Made by a program: the position numbers and the translations under genes | Notes under the pieces: model-generated | What the model saw: only the letters and a program-made list of their open reading frames with translations | Database searches by the model: none | What the model was told of the DNA's origin: nothing | Shown here: one piece after another, positions 52,197-60,449 of the stretch | How the letters are laid out: every line of letters starts with the position of its first letter | Position numbering within the stretch: the first letter of the stretch is position 1 | Assembly: GCA_964420835.1 (NCBI GenBank) | Contig: CAYQUO010000006.1 | Location: 1-64,000, forward strand | Source of the DNA: CAYQUO01 sp964420835 | Lineage (GTDB): Bacteria; Chloroflexota; Anaerolineae; Anaerolineales; Anaerolineaceae | Direction of reading: 5' to 3' | Length of the DNA: 64,000 nt

Positions 52197-53159
52197 CTAT
52201 GCGGTTTCGACGTAAATGTTTTTTTCAAGTTCCTCAAGAGGCGGTTCCGGGCTGGCTTCGGCAAATTCAACCGCCTTTCTAACAACCTCTTCAACAACCC
52301 TGTCAAGCTCATCAAGCTCTTTCTTCGAGGCTGCTTTTTTTTCGATCAATTTTTTCCGGTAAATCCCAATAGGATCACTTTCCTCCCATTTTATAACTTC
52401 CTTCGCCTTTCGGTATCTTTCGGGGTCACCCATGGAATGACCTTTAAATCGATAGGTCAACGCTTCCAGCAACTGGGGGCCGCTGCCATTGCGAATTTCT
52501 TCCACCATTCGCATTGCTGTATCCCGGACAGCCAGTACGTCCATTCCGTCCACCCTTTCGTGCTTCATCCCATATCCGGCTGCCTTCTGGCTGATCTCAG
52601 AAACTGCTGATGCCTTCTCCACCGGTGTGCCCATACCATATTGGTTGTTTTCACAAACCCAGAGCACCGGCAGGTTCCAAACCTTGGCTAGGTTCAATCC
52701 TTCATGAAAGTAGCCGATATTGGTAGCCCCTTCACCGAACATGCAAATGGTCACCGCCCGTTTATTCTGATACTGGTCCCCCAAAGCCAGGCCGGCAGCA
52801 ATGGGCAAATGGGCACCTACGATTGCATGCCCTCCCCAAAAGTTGCGGGTCACGTCCGCCATGTGCATTGATCCTCCACGGCCACCGGAACACCCGGTAG
52901 CCTTTCCCATCAGTTCGGCCATGACCACTTCCGGAGAGATGCCACAATTAATGGCCACCCCGTGGTCTCTATATGCAGTAATAACCCGATCTTCGGGCTT
53001 TCGTGTGGAGATCAATCCGGTGCTAACTGCTTCTTGCCCAATGTAAAGATGAAGAAATCCGCCGATCTTGCCCTGTTGATACAGTTCAGCTGCCAATTCT
53101 TCCAGCCTGCGGATGATAACCATTTGCCGGTAAAGCTCAAGGTGTTCCTCTTTTTTCAT
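52197..53159 (-). CDS. pdhA: Pyruvate dehydrogenase E1 component, alpha subunit
   Basis: TPP-binding subunit of 320 residues. The TPP motif runs from GEGATNIGYFHEGLNLA to CENNQYGMG (GDG-x26-NN type, with GEG here). LHLYIGQEAVSTGL and RGGSMHM near the N-terminus and KGHSMGDPERYR with the phosphorylation-loop Ser are typical of E1-alpha. AAAGGGG precedes the ATG. First gene of the PDH operon, behind an extended -10 promoter. Confidence 0.93.
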   Translation of the reverse strand: MKKEEHLELYRQMVIIRRLEELAAELYQQGKIGGFLHLYIGQEAVSTGLISTRKPEDRVITAYRDHGVAINCGISPEVVMAELMGKATGCSGGRGGSMHMADVTRNFWGGHAIVGAHLPIAAGLALGDQYQNKRAVTICMFGEGATNIGYFHEGLNLAKVWNLPVLWVCENNQYGMGTPVEKASAVSEISQKAAGYGMKHERVDGMDVLAVRDTAMRMVEEIRNGSGPQLLEALTYRFKGHSMGDPERYRKAKEVIKWEESDPIGIYRKKLIEKKAASKKELDELDRVVEEVVRKAVEFAEASPEPPLEELEKNIYVETA

Positions 53160-53196
53160 TAATTATTCCCCTTTGTGGATGATAATTAGTAAAAAA

Positions 53197-53205
53197 ATTA
53201 TACCA
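53197..53205 (-). promoter_or_regulatory. Extended -10 promoter of the PDH operon
   Basis: On the minus strand TGG-TATAAT (53205-53197), a perfect -10 with the TGn extension; no good -35. Transcription would begin near 53190, some 30 bases before the pdhA ATG. Confidence 0.6.
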
Positions 53206-53244
53206 GAAACAATGTACCCAATATAATATTTTTTGGATCAGTTG

Positions 53245-53281
53245 AAAAAAAACAGGCGCTGGCAATATTTCCCAGCGCCTG
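53245..53281 (-). terminator. Strong intrinsic terminator of ppdK
   Basis: CAGGCGCTGG (53253-53262) pairs with CCAGCGCCTG (53272-53281), ten perfect pairs, and on the minus strand is followed by eight T. It separates ppdK from the PDH operon. Confidence 0.95.
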
Positions 53282-53310
53282 AAAAAAACCCTTCTCTTTC
53301 TCCCAGCCGA

Positions 53311-56064
53311 TTACTTCTTGCGAGCATCGTACTTAAGAGCAGCGTGTGCTGCAGCGAGCCGGGCAATAGGCACTCGGAACGGAGAGCAGCTAACATAGTT
53401 ATTCCCAATGAGATGGCAAAATTCTATGGACGAAGGATCTCCTCCATGCTCGCCACAGATGCCGATTTCTAGGTCCGCCCTGGAACTGCGGCCCTCTTCG
53501 ACAGCCATTCGCATCAAGCGTCCCACTCCATCCCGGTCGACCTCCTGGAATGGGTTCACAGCAAGAACCTTGTCTTCAATGTACTTGACAAGGAAGTTCC
53601 GTTCCGCGTCATCCCGGCTGTAACCGAAGGTCATCTGGGTGAGGTCATTGGTGCCGAAGGAGAAGAACTCAGCCACTTTGGCTATTTCAGCAGCAGTCGT
53701 ACAAGCACGCGGGATCTCGATCATCGTGCCGAACTTGTAGTGAAATTCCACTTTCTTCTCATCCATCACATCCTTGGCAATCTGCACTAGGCGGGGTTGA
53801 ATGACCTTTAATTCGTTCACATGACCGGTCAGGGGTATCATCACCTCAGGTTTGGCGGTAACACCCTTCAGTGTGGCATTGGCAGCCGCTTCAAAGATTG
53901 CGCGCACCTGCATCTCGACGATTTCAGGTATCACAATACTTAAGCGAACACCACGTAGCCCCATCATGGGGTTGCTTTCATGCAATCCCTGAACCGCTTT
54001 CAACAGGGATTCCTTTTCCGGCAGGCCTTTCGTATCGCCCTTGATCCGCATGGTGATGACCTCTTCCAAAAGAGACTCTTCAGAAGGCAGGAACTCGTGC
54101 AATGGTGGGTCTATCAGCCGAATAATCACCGGGAAACCGTCCATGGCCTCGAACAAGCCCTCGAAATCCGATCGTTGGAAAGGCAGCAATTGATTTAATG
54201 CCGCCTTCCGTTCCTCGCTTGTCTTGGCCAGGATCATCCGCTCTACCGTAGGCAGGCGTTCCGGTTCAAAGAACATGTGCTCGGTACGGCACAAACCGAT
54301 TCCTACTGCTCCATAGGAGCGGGCTCGCTGGGCATCCTTCGGATAATCCGCATTCGTCCAAACCTGCAGACCGGTTGTTGGCCAACCTTCAGGTGCCTTG
54401 CGAATTCCCTCAGTGGCGCAGACATCGTCCGCCCACTTTAGAAGTTCCAGTAATTCCTTTTGATCTTCCAGGCTTGTGGCAGCCATTTCCATCTTGCCGG
54501 TGAATGCCTCTCCTGTCCCGCCATCCAGTGAAATCCAATCCCCCTCTTTAACGATTGTATTGCCAACTGCTAATTGTCGCTTGTCAAGGTCAATCCGGAT
54601 GGAGGACGCACCCACTATACAGGGTACACCGAACTGGCGGGCAACAACGGCCGCATGCGATGTGGCTCCGCCTTCACTGGTCAATATCCCTTTGGCGACA
54701 AGCATGCCATGAACGTCATCCGGCTTGGTAAAAGGGCGGGCCATGATGACATCCTTCTTCTCTTCCTTGGCCATCTTCTCTGCGGTATCGGCATCAAAAT
54801 AAACCTGTCCAACCGCTGCACCGGGCGATGCGTTCACACCTGTTGCCAACAACCTTCCCTCTTTTCGAGCAGCCGTCACTGCATCCGCCTTAAATTGTGG
54901 GTGCAACAGGCGGTCCACATGTTCAGGAGTGACACGTTGGACGGCCATTTCCTTGGTGATCAACCCCTCGGCTACCATGTCAACAGCCGCTTTGACAGCC
55001 GCCGGGGCTGTCCGCTTGCCATTGCGGGTCTGAAGCATCCACAATCTACCGTGCTCAATTGTGAATTCGACGTCTTGCAGATCCTTGTAGTGTTTCTCCA
55101 GTTTGTTACAAATGTCTATGAATTCCTTGTACGCTTCCGGTAGGGCTTTTTCCAGATTCTCGATCTTTTCCGTATTACGGATGCCTGCGACAACATCCTC
55201 ACCCTGGGCGTTGAGCAGGTAATCTCCATACATCTTTCGCTCGCCCGTGGCTGGATTGCGGGTAAAAGCAACCCCTGTGCCGGAATCCCATCCCATATTC
55301 CCAAAGACCATGGTAACAATGTTCACCGCTGTGCCCAAATCATCAGGAATCTTTTCTGCACGACGGTAATCCACTGCACGTTTTCCATTCCACGAGCGGA
55401 ACACCGCTTCAGTGGCCAGTTTCATTTGTTCAAATGGGTCCTGGGGAAAATCAAAGCCTTTTTCCTTTCGGACAACTTCTTTAAACTTGGTGGTCAGTTC
55501 TTTCATCTGAGCCGCGGTCAGGTCTGTATCCGCAGCAGCGCCCTTTTCCGCCTTGTATGCATCCATCACATGTTCAAATGATTCGTCCGGCATCTCTAGC
55601 ACAACCGACCCGAACATCTGGATAAGACGACGATAGGAGTCAAACACAAACCTTTCATCACCTGTCAGGGTGACCATCCCAGCCGCTGTGGCATCATTTA
55701 GCCCGATATTTAGAACCGTGTCCATCATCCCGGGCATGGAAAACTTAGCCCCCGACCGGCAGGAAACAAGCAAAGGGTTGTCCGGTTGGCCAAATTTTTT
55801 CCCTGAAAGCGTCTCCACCTTTTTAAGAGCCTCGAGCATCTGCTCCCACATGCCTTCCGGGAATTTTCCAGAAGCCTGATATTGGTTGCAGGCTTCCGTT
55901 GTCACCGTAAAACCCGGCGGAACCGGGACACCGATGCGTGTCATATCAGCAAGATTGGCGCCCTTGCCACCGAGCAGACCACGCACCTTATCCCAATCGC
56001 CTTGAACATAGGCTTCTGCCTGGTCCATTTCATTGAATAGATACACCCATTTTTTTGGTGCCAT
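53311..56064 (-). CDS. ppdK: Pyruvate, phosphate dikinase
   Basis: Reversibly converts pyruvate, ATP and phosphate to phosphoenolpyruvate, AMP and PPi. 917 residues from the ATG at 56064, which has GGAGG 6 bases upstream; the frame continues upstream to 56253 but that part overlaps the leader. Motifs: GGKGANLADMTRIGVPVPPGF in the ATP-grasp domain, GGATSHAAVVARQFGVPC with the phosphorylated His, and GICGEHGGDP with the catalytic Cys near the C-terminus. Expression is probably controlled by the structured leader and terminator upstream. Confidence 0.97.
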   Translation of the reverse strand: MAPKKWVYLFNEMDQAEAYVQGDWDKVRGLLGGKGANLADMTRIGVPVPPGFTVTTEACNQYQASGKFPEGMWEQMLEALKKVETLSGKKFGQPDNPLLVSCRSGAKFSMPGMMDTVLNIGLNDATAAGMVTLTGDERFVFDSYRRLIQMFGSVVLEMPDESFEHVMDAYKAEKGAAADTDLTAAQMKELTTKFKEVVRKEKGFDFPQDPFEQMKLATEAVFRSWNGKRAVDYRRAEKIPDDLGTAVNIVTMVFGNMGWDSGTGVAFTRNPATGERKMYGDYLLNAQGEDVVAGIRNTEKIENLEKALPEAYKEFIDICNKLEKHYKDLQDVEFTIEHGRLWMLQTRNGKRTAPAAVKAAVDMVAEGLITKEMAVQRVTPEHVDRLLHPQFKADAVTAARKEGRLLATGVNASPGAAVGQVYFDADTAEKMAKEEKKDVIMARPFTKPDDVHGMLVAKGILTSEGGATSHAAVVARQFGVPCIVGASSIRIDLDKRQLAVGNTIVKEGDWISLDGGTGEAFTGKMEMAATSLEDQKELLELLKWADDVCATEGIRKAPEGWPTTGLQVWTNADYPKDAQRARSYGAVGIGLCRTEHMFFEPERLPTVERMILAKTSEERKAALNQLLPFQRSDFEGLFEAMDGFPVIIRLIDPPLHEFLPSEESLLEEVITMRIKGDTKGLPEKESLLKAVQGLHESNPMMGLRGVRLSIVIPEIVEMQVRAIFEAAANATLKGVTAKPEVMIPLTGHVNELKVIQPRLVQIAKDVMDEKKVEFHYKFGTMIEIPRACTTAAEIAKVAEFFSFGTNDLTQMTFGYSRDDAERNFLVKYIEDKVLAVNPFQEVDRDGVGRLMRMAVEEGRSSRADLEIGICGEHGGDPSSIEFCHLIGNNYVSCSPFRVPIARLAAAHAALKYDARKK

Positions 56065-56082
56065 TGATGCCTCCAAGTTCAT

Positions 56083-56110
56083 AAAAAATTTATCACCCGG
56101 AATCCGGGTG
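56083..56110 (-). terminator. Intrinsic terminator in the ppdK leader (attenuator)
   Basis: CACCCGG (56094-56100) pairs with CCGGGTG (56104-56110), loop of three, followed on the minus strand by ATAAATTTTTT. It lies just before the ppdK Shine-Dalgarno and about 180 bases after the transcript start. Confidence 0.7.
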
Positions 56111-56184
56111 GATAGGTCTGGAATCCCAGTAAGCATTGTACCACAGCCATATTCATACTCATTGAAATCAGGTACTCCCTTATA

Positions 56185-56287
56185 CCGGGAACAGGGGAAT
56201 TGAACTGAGGACCTTTCTGGATCAGTTCCCCAAGATCCGTGCTGATGTTTCAACCTTTTGTAAAGCGGCTGAAAGGTGAATTCCCGG
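56185..56287 (-). promoter_or_regulatory. Structured leader domain of ppdK (three-way-junction-like)
   Basis: The ends pair perfectly over seven bases: 56185-56191 (CCGGGAA) with 56281-56287 (TTCCCGG). Inside are two hairpins: ACCTTT (56253-56258) with AAAGGT (56272-56277), and TCAGTTCCCC (56222-56231) with GGGGAA plus CTGA (within 56194-56208, five-base bulge). A competing helix GGATC (56219-56223)/GATCC (56234-56238) excludes the second. The minus strand is transcribed; no known riboswitch class is recognised. Confidence 0.5.
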
Positions 56288-56298
56288 AAAAATAACGC

Positions 56299-56327
56299 AT
56301 AATAAGGGGAGTGAAATGGTCACCCAA
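56299..56327 (-). promoter_or_regulatory. Promoter of ppdK
   Basis: On the minus strand: TTGGGT (56327-56322), 17 bases, TATTAT (56304-56299). The -35 is poor beyond TTG. Transcription would begin near 56292, just before the 5' strand of the leader domain. Confidence 0.55.
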
Positions 56328-56340
56328 TATTGAGGGAATC

Positions 56341-56721
56341 ATGAAGATCCTGGTAATTGATGATGATCCGTCCACAACCGAACTGATGAAACTTATCCTG
56401 GAATCAGATACAAGGCAGGTCCTTGTGGCCAATACTGCCCATGAGGGGATTCGACTAACCATGGAATCGATCCCCGATATTGTCCTCCTCGACATGAAGA
56501 TGCCAGAGTTGGGAGGGGCGGGCGTCTGCCGTGAGATCCGAAAATTTAGTACCGTGCCCATCTTGATATTATCCGCACTTAATGACCCTGCAATGATCGC
56601 CAAGGTGCTGGATGCGGGAGCTGATAACTATCTGATCAAACCAGTCAGCAGTTGTATGCTGCTAGCCCATATCCAAAATCTCATCCAGCGTGTCTCCATC
56701 CACGAAACAATAGATTCCTAA
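56341..56721 (+). CDS. Single-domain response regulator
   Basis: 126 residues forming a CheY-like receiver alone: ILVIDDDPST with the acidic pair, IVLLDMKMPE with the phospho-acceptor Asp, LILSALND with the conserved Ser and LIKPVSS with the Lys. No output domain. GAGGG precedes the ATG at 56341. No histidine kinase is in the window, so it is an orphan here. Divergent from ppdK. Confidence 0.92.
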   Translation: MKILVIDDDPSTTELMKLILESDTRQVLVANTAHEGIRLTMESIPDIVLLDMKMPELGGAGVCREIRKFSTVPILILSALNDPAMIAKVLDAGADNYLIKPVSSCMLLAHIQNLIQRVSIHETIDS

Positions 56722-56757
56722 CCAAAACAAGATACCGATATTCTCCCCCAAACAGTC

Positions 56758-56795
56758 AACGATGCAGCCTGCTTTCTCGCCTGCATCGTTATTAT
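56758..56795 (+). terminator. Probable terminator of the receiver gene
   Basis: AACGATGCAG (56758-56767) pairs perfectly with CTGCATCGTT (56781-56790), loop of 13, followed by ATTATTT. The stem is strong; the T tract is interrupted. Confidence 0.55.
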
Positions 56796-56864
56796 TTCGG
56801 CATCATTTGTAGTAAAATCAGACGTGGATCAAACATTCCAATCCAAAAAACGCGGAGCTTGCAA

Positions 56865-57161
56865 GTGCAAACTTGTTCACGTTGCCATACGTCATCCTCT
56901 GATTCAGCGATCCTATGCCCAAGCTGCCAAGCCGACTTACGGGAATTCAGCACATCAGCTGTTTCCAGGAAGGAACTGCAAAACAATCCCCGAGTAAAAA
57001 AGATAAATCTCGCAGTTGGTGCCAATGCCTGCCCGGCTTGCTTGCAGGTTCAGGGAACGTATGAAAAACACAAGGTCCCTATTCTACCGGTTGAAGGCTG
57101 TTCCAACCAAAATGGTTGTAACTGCTATTATGAACCGGTGCTCGATGAGATTTACCCTTAG
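56865..57161 (+). CDS. Small zinc-ribbon protein of unknown function
   Basis: 98 residues from a GTG at 56865 with GGAG 7 bases upstream. An N-terminal zinc ribbon (CSRCHTS...CPSC) is followed by a second Cys group: CPACLQVQGTY, then GCSNQNGCNCYYEPV. The second part resembles the minor-head/phage-like or DUF-type CxxC...CxC C-terminal domains, but I cannot name it. It lies between the receiver gene and the SppA-like gene. The reading frame extends upstream through the terminator, which I judge non-coding. Confidence 0.55.
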   Translation: MQTCSRCHTSSSDSAILCPSCQADLREFSTSAVSRKELQNNPRVKKINLAVGANACPACLQVQGTYEKHKVPILPVEGCSNQNGCNCYYEPVLDEIYP

Positions 57162-57252
57162 GAAAACCTAAATTTCACAATTGAGCGGAAAGCTCAACTC
57201 ATCAAACCCTTTCCAGGACCATCCAGGCAACCAAGGCAAGGAGGTAACTCTT

Positions 57253-58110
57253 GTGAACAACACAGTTAGAGCGACAAACAGGTGGACGCGCAGCGCCATT
57301 GCCGCCTTCATTATTTTCCCTCTTATCGTCGGGGTGTTGCTGTCTCTACTAATACCGCGACCGGTGATTGGGGTGATCCATCTGAATGATGCCATTTATT
57401 ACCAGACTGCCAGAGAGGTAATTGCGCAGGTCCAGTACGCCTACCAGAATCCACGGGTTCGGGCTGTGGTCTTGATTGTAGACAGCCCGGGCGGGACTGT
57501 GTCAGATACTGAGTCAGTCTACCTCGAGTTATCCAGGCTGCGAACAAAAAAACCATTGGTTACCGTTGTTGAAGGGATGGCGGCAAGCGGGGCATATTAC
57601 CTGGCGGTTGGAACGGATTACATCTTCACCAAGCCCAGCTCGGAGGTGGGGAACATCGGTGTAATAGGCATCATGCCCCAGGCACCGCTGGTCATAGACG
57701 AGATTTATTCGACAGGCCCATACAAACTCTGGAGTTCAACCCAGGAAAAAGCAATTCGCGAGATCGAAATGGCCAAGGAAGGTTTCTTTCAGGCTGTTCT
57801 TGCCGGCCGGGGAGATGTGCTTAAAGCTGACAGGAACACGATCCTAAGCGGGATGATCTGGTCCGGCCTTGAAGCCCAGCGCCTGGGTGTGGTCGATGAA
57901 ATTGGAACCCAATCCAGGGCAATTGAAAAAGCCGCCAGCCTGGCTCACATCGTTCATTATGAAATCAAAGACCTCCGCAAACTCGCAGGTCTTCCAGAGG
58001 TGACTTATTCAACCTTCTTCTTTCTTGCGCCTGACGGGCGGAGAACCGCGTATCCAACTGAGCACGGATATTTCTTTCTGTATATTCCACCTTCAGAGGT
58101 GGTATCATGA
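57253..58110 (+). CDS. SppA-like serine protease (peptidase S49)
   Basis: 285 residues from the GTG at 57253, with AAGGAGG 9 bases upstream. One N-terminal membrane segment (about 12-37), then the S49 fold: VVLIVDSPGGTVSDTESVY, the nucleophile Ser in GMAASGAYYLA, and SSEVGNIGVIG. The general-base Lys is probably in the following YKLWSSTQEKA region. SppA degrades cleaved signal peptides in the membrane. The stop overlaps the next gene by ATGA, so it belongs to a three-gene unit with two unknown proteins. Confidence 0.87.
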   Translation: MNNTVRATNRWTRSAIAAFIIFPLIVGVLLSLLIPRPVIGVIHLNDAIYYQTAREVIAQVQYAYQNPRVRAVVLIVDSPGGTVSDTESVYLELSRLRTKKPLVTVVEGMAASGAYYLAVGTDYIFTKPSSEVGNIGVIGIMPQAPLVIDEIYSTGPYKLWSSTQEKAIREIEMAKEGFFQAVLAGRGDVLKADRNTILSGMIWSGLEAQRLGVVDEIGTQSRAIEKAASLAHIVHYEIKDLRKLAGLPEVTYSTFFFLAPDGRRTAYPTEHGYFFLYIPPSEVVS

Positions 58111-58955
58111 AGACCCCCCGAATCCTGATCGCATTTTTCTTCCTTCTGGCACCTCTTCTCGCCCGAACTTTGTGGTTTTATCAGGGGTTCTTCATTCGAA
58201 ACAAACCAGTGACCACCCCGGAATATCTGTCGTTGCAGATGACTGAGCCGGCCAGGTCCACTCCCTTGGCAATAGAGAATAAAAGCAAATCCAATGCCAC
58301 TGTATTACTGGATGTTGCCCATGGGAATATGTATTCCCTCTCGGAGATAGAACCTTTCACCCAGATGGTCTACAAACTTGGAGGCACCCTGAAGGCATAT
58401 ACCAGCGACGATGATCTTCCTGAGACATTGAAAAGTGCCGATGCTTATGTTGTCATTGCACCTACATTAGGTTTTAGCAAATTTGAGATCCAATCTGTTA
58501 TGGATTTTGTTGCCAGGGGAGGGCGCCTTCTCGTTATCACTGACCCCACAAGGGATTACAGCATGTACGGGTACGTGTACGGAAATTATGCCTCAATGCT
58601 TGAGAGCGTAAACCTTGCCAACCAGTTACTGGTTCCCTTTGGCATCTCCTTCAGCGAAGACTACCTTTACAATCAGGTAAATCACGAGGGGAATTTTCGG
58701 AATATTATTCTGGAGGATATTCTGAAGGATCCATTAACAGTCGGTGTGACCCGCCTGGTTTTTTACGGCACTCATTCTGTTAAAACAGAAGGGCAGGCAT
58801 TGCTCACAGCCGATGAGGACACCCTTTCATCACTGAATGATTTAGGTGGCGGTTTGGCGGTCGCCGCGACAACCGTCAATGGCAACGTGATGGCTTTGGT
58901 GATGTCAACTTCCTTTCACAACATTATTATCAATCTGCAGATAACCAAATCTTAA
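58107..58955 (+). CDS. Membrane-anchored DUF4350-like protein
   Basis: 282 residues. A signal anchor (about 5-25) is followed by an extracytoplasmic alpha/beta domain: TVLLDVAHGN, LKSADAYVVIAPTLGFSKFE and FVARGGRLLVITDP look like the DUF4350/GATase-1-like fold, in which a glycine-rich RGGRLL strand is typical. No Cys nucleophile is visible. It overlaps the peptidase gene by four bases and the next gene by one (TAATG), so all three are translationally coupled. Confidence 0.6.
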   Translation: MKTPRILIAFFFLLAPLLARTLWFYQGFFIRNKPVTTPEYLSLQMTEPARSTPLAIENKSKSNATVLLDVAHGNMYSLSEIEPFTQMVYKLGGTLKAYTSDDDLPETLKSADAYVVIAPTLGFSKFEIQSVMDFVARGGRLLVITDPTRDYSMYGYVYGNYASMLESVNLANQLLVPFGISFSEDYLYNQVNHEGNFRNIILEDILKDPLTVGVTRLVFYGTHSVKTEGQALLTADEDTLSSLNDLGGGLAVAATTVNGNVMALVMSTSFHNIIINLQITKS

Positions 58956-59704
58956 TGAAAAATCTTGTCCAGAAACTGGTCGGCGAACCCCGCCTTCTGA
59001 ACCTGATGGATTTTCCGCATCTTTTTCAACGAGATGTTTCACTAGTAATAAAGAAAGGCGCCACGCTCGACCAGGAAAGACTTGACATGATCAGTTCCCT
59101 CCAGGATGCCATGAGATCTTCAGGCATTAACATGCTGTTGACAGACGAACTGAATGATAGAACTGACCTGATCCTATTCGGGACCTTTGATGAACGGGAA
59201 GCCTTAAAAGACCATCTGGGCTATTTTAATATCCATTTTTCTGAGGATGAAAAAACATCCGCAAAAAGCAGAACCACACCTGAACCCACACGCAGAGAAA
59301 ATACGCCCAGCGCCACCCCAAAAGCAACCGGTCATCCTTCCATTGGTTTAGGCAACAGCACAGCATTGGACTCGGACAAATGGATCGATGTGCCCGGGTT
59401 TCAGCGTCTAGCCACAGAGGGCATTGGCCTTGTACTGTTTCGGTCTGCAACCAGCCAGAATATCCTAATTCTCTTAGCCGGCGATAATGATGGGCTCGTC
59501 GAACTTTCTGACATGCTCTCAGGAGGAAGTTTGTATGGTTGTGTGGTCAAGGAATATATTGCTGCCTGCCCGGTTTCAAACAAGAATTCCGGTTACGACA
59601 GTTACGATTACTTGAATGATGATAACGGAGGCTGGACTGAAGATTCAAATGGGACATCAATTCAGCAGGAGGAAACAACATCTACCCCCACACCTGTTGG
59701 ATGA
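58955..59704 (+). CDS. Unknown protein with Thr/Pro linker, coupled to the SppA-like gene
   Basis: 249 residues without a signal peptide. Two similar-sized halves, about 1-100 (LFQRDVSLVIKKGATLDQE, LFGTFDEREALKDHLG) and 130-215 (LVLFRSATSQNILILLAGD, LSDMLSGGSLYGC), are joined by a Thr/Pro/Ser linker. The tail is acidic, ending in Thr/Pro. It may be the missing C-terminal part of the preceding DUF4350-like protein, made separately. No family recognised. It ends 23 bases inside the convergent hydrolase gene. Confidence 0.55.
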   Translation: MKNLVQKLVGEPRLLNLMDFPHLFQRDVSLVIKKGATLDQERLDMISSLQDAMRSSGINMLLTDELNDRTDLILFGTFDEREALKDHLGYFNIHFSEDEKTSAKSRTTPEPTRRENTPSATPKATGHPSIGLGNSTALDSDKWIDVPGFQRLATEGIGLVLFRSATSQNILILLAGDNDGLVELSDMLSGGSLYGCVVKEYIAACPVSNKNSGYDSYDYLNDDNGGWTEDSNGTSIQQEETTSTPTPVG

Positions 59705-60449
59705 GGAAACCGATTGCACCGGCAACCAGTTCCGGTGCCTCGAGCATGGGCATATGCCCGCCATGTATCACTTTATAAAGTCTGCAATCTGTTAACTCGT
59801 TCACCATTTTTTTTGATGATTCAATTGGAACGAAGGCATCAGCATCACCAGCCACCACAATGGATGGCACCCGGATATCTTTGAGGCTTGGCGTGAAGTC
59901 CGCTCTTTCCGCCATACCGCGCTGGCATGCTGCTGCAGCACCCGGAGATGTCGCCTCAATCAAGCCCTTCAACTCCGGCAACAAGGCTGGTTCATTGGTC
60001 AGTTTGCTCGGCATGGTCTGTTGCAAAGGGCCCATCCCTTGCTCTTCGATCTCCCTGGCACTATTGTAGCGCCCCTCTCTTCGTTCCGGCGAATCCGGGT
60101 CTGACCGGGTTGCAACCAGTCCCAGGCCGGACACTTTGTCAGGGTATTGGCGAATGAACGCCAGGCTCACATACCCACCCATGGAATGTCCTACCAGGAC
60201 AACCTTAGAGACATCCAGCCGATCAAACAAGGCAGCCAGATCTGCCGCCATCAAGTCCATTGAATAAACTTTCCCCAAGGCTGGCGATTTTCCAAACCCT
60301 CGGAGATCCGGTAGGATGAAGGCAGCCCTGTTCTTCAATCGCTCGGCAACCGGCATCCAAATTGTGTGGTTAAAGGGGAACCCATGAACCAAAACAACAG
60401 GGTTGCCTTTCCCAATCAATTCATAATGGAGGTCAATGGGTTTTTCCAT
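59682..60449 (-). CDS. Alpha/beta hydrolase
   Basis: 255 residues with the alpha/beta-hydrolase pattern: VVLVHGFPFNHTIW (oxyanion HG), PDLRGFGKS, nucleophile elbow VLVGHSMGGYVSLAF, acid region VVAGDADAFVP, and the catalytic His in VIHGGHMPMLE. Small soluble esterase/lactonase-like family; the substrate cannot be deduced. Its start overlaps the end of the CCA/poly(A) polymerase gene by 17 bases. Confidence 0.88.
   Translation of the reverse strand: MEKPIDLHYELIGKGNPVVLVHGFPFNHTIWMPVAERLKNRAAFILPDLRGFGKSPALGKVYSMDLMAADLAALFDRLDVSKVVLVGHSMGGYVSLAFIRQYPDKVSGLGLVATRSDPDSPERREGRYNSAREIEEQGMGPLQQTMPSKLTNEPALLPELKGLIEATSPGAAAACQRGMAERADFTPSLKDIRVPSIVVAGDADAFVPIESSKKMVNELTDCRLYKVIHGGHMPMLEAPELVAGAIGFLIQQVWG

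Noticed and set aside
56185..56290. Possible tRNA in the ppdK leader, because its ends pair over 7 bp and contain AGTTCAATTCC
   Set aside because: The span is 103 bases, the T stem does not pair, and no anticodon arm or D loop can be drawn; kept as a leader structure instead.
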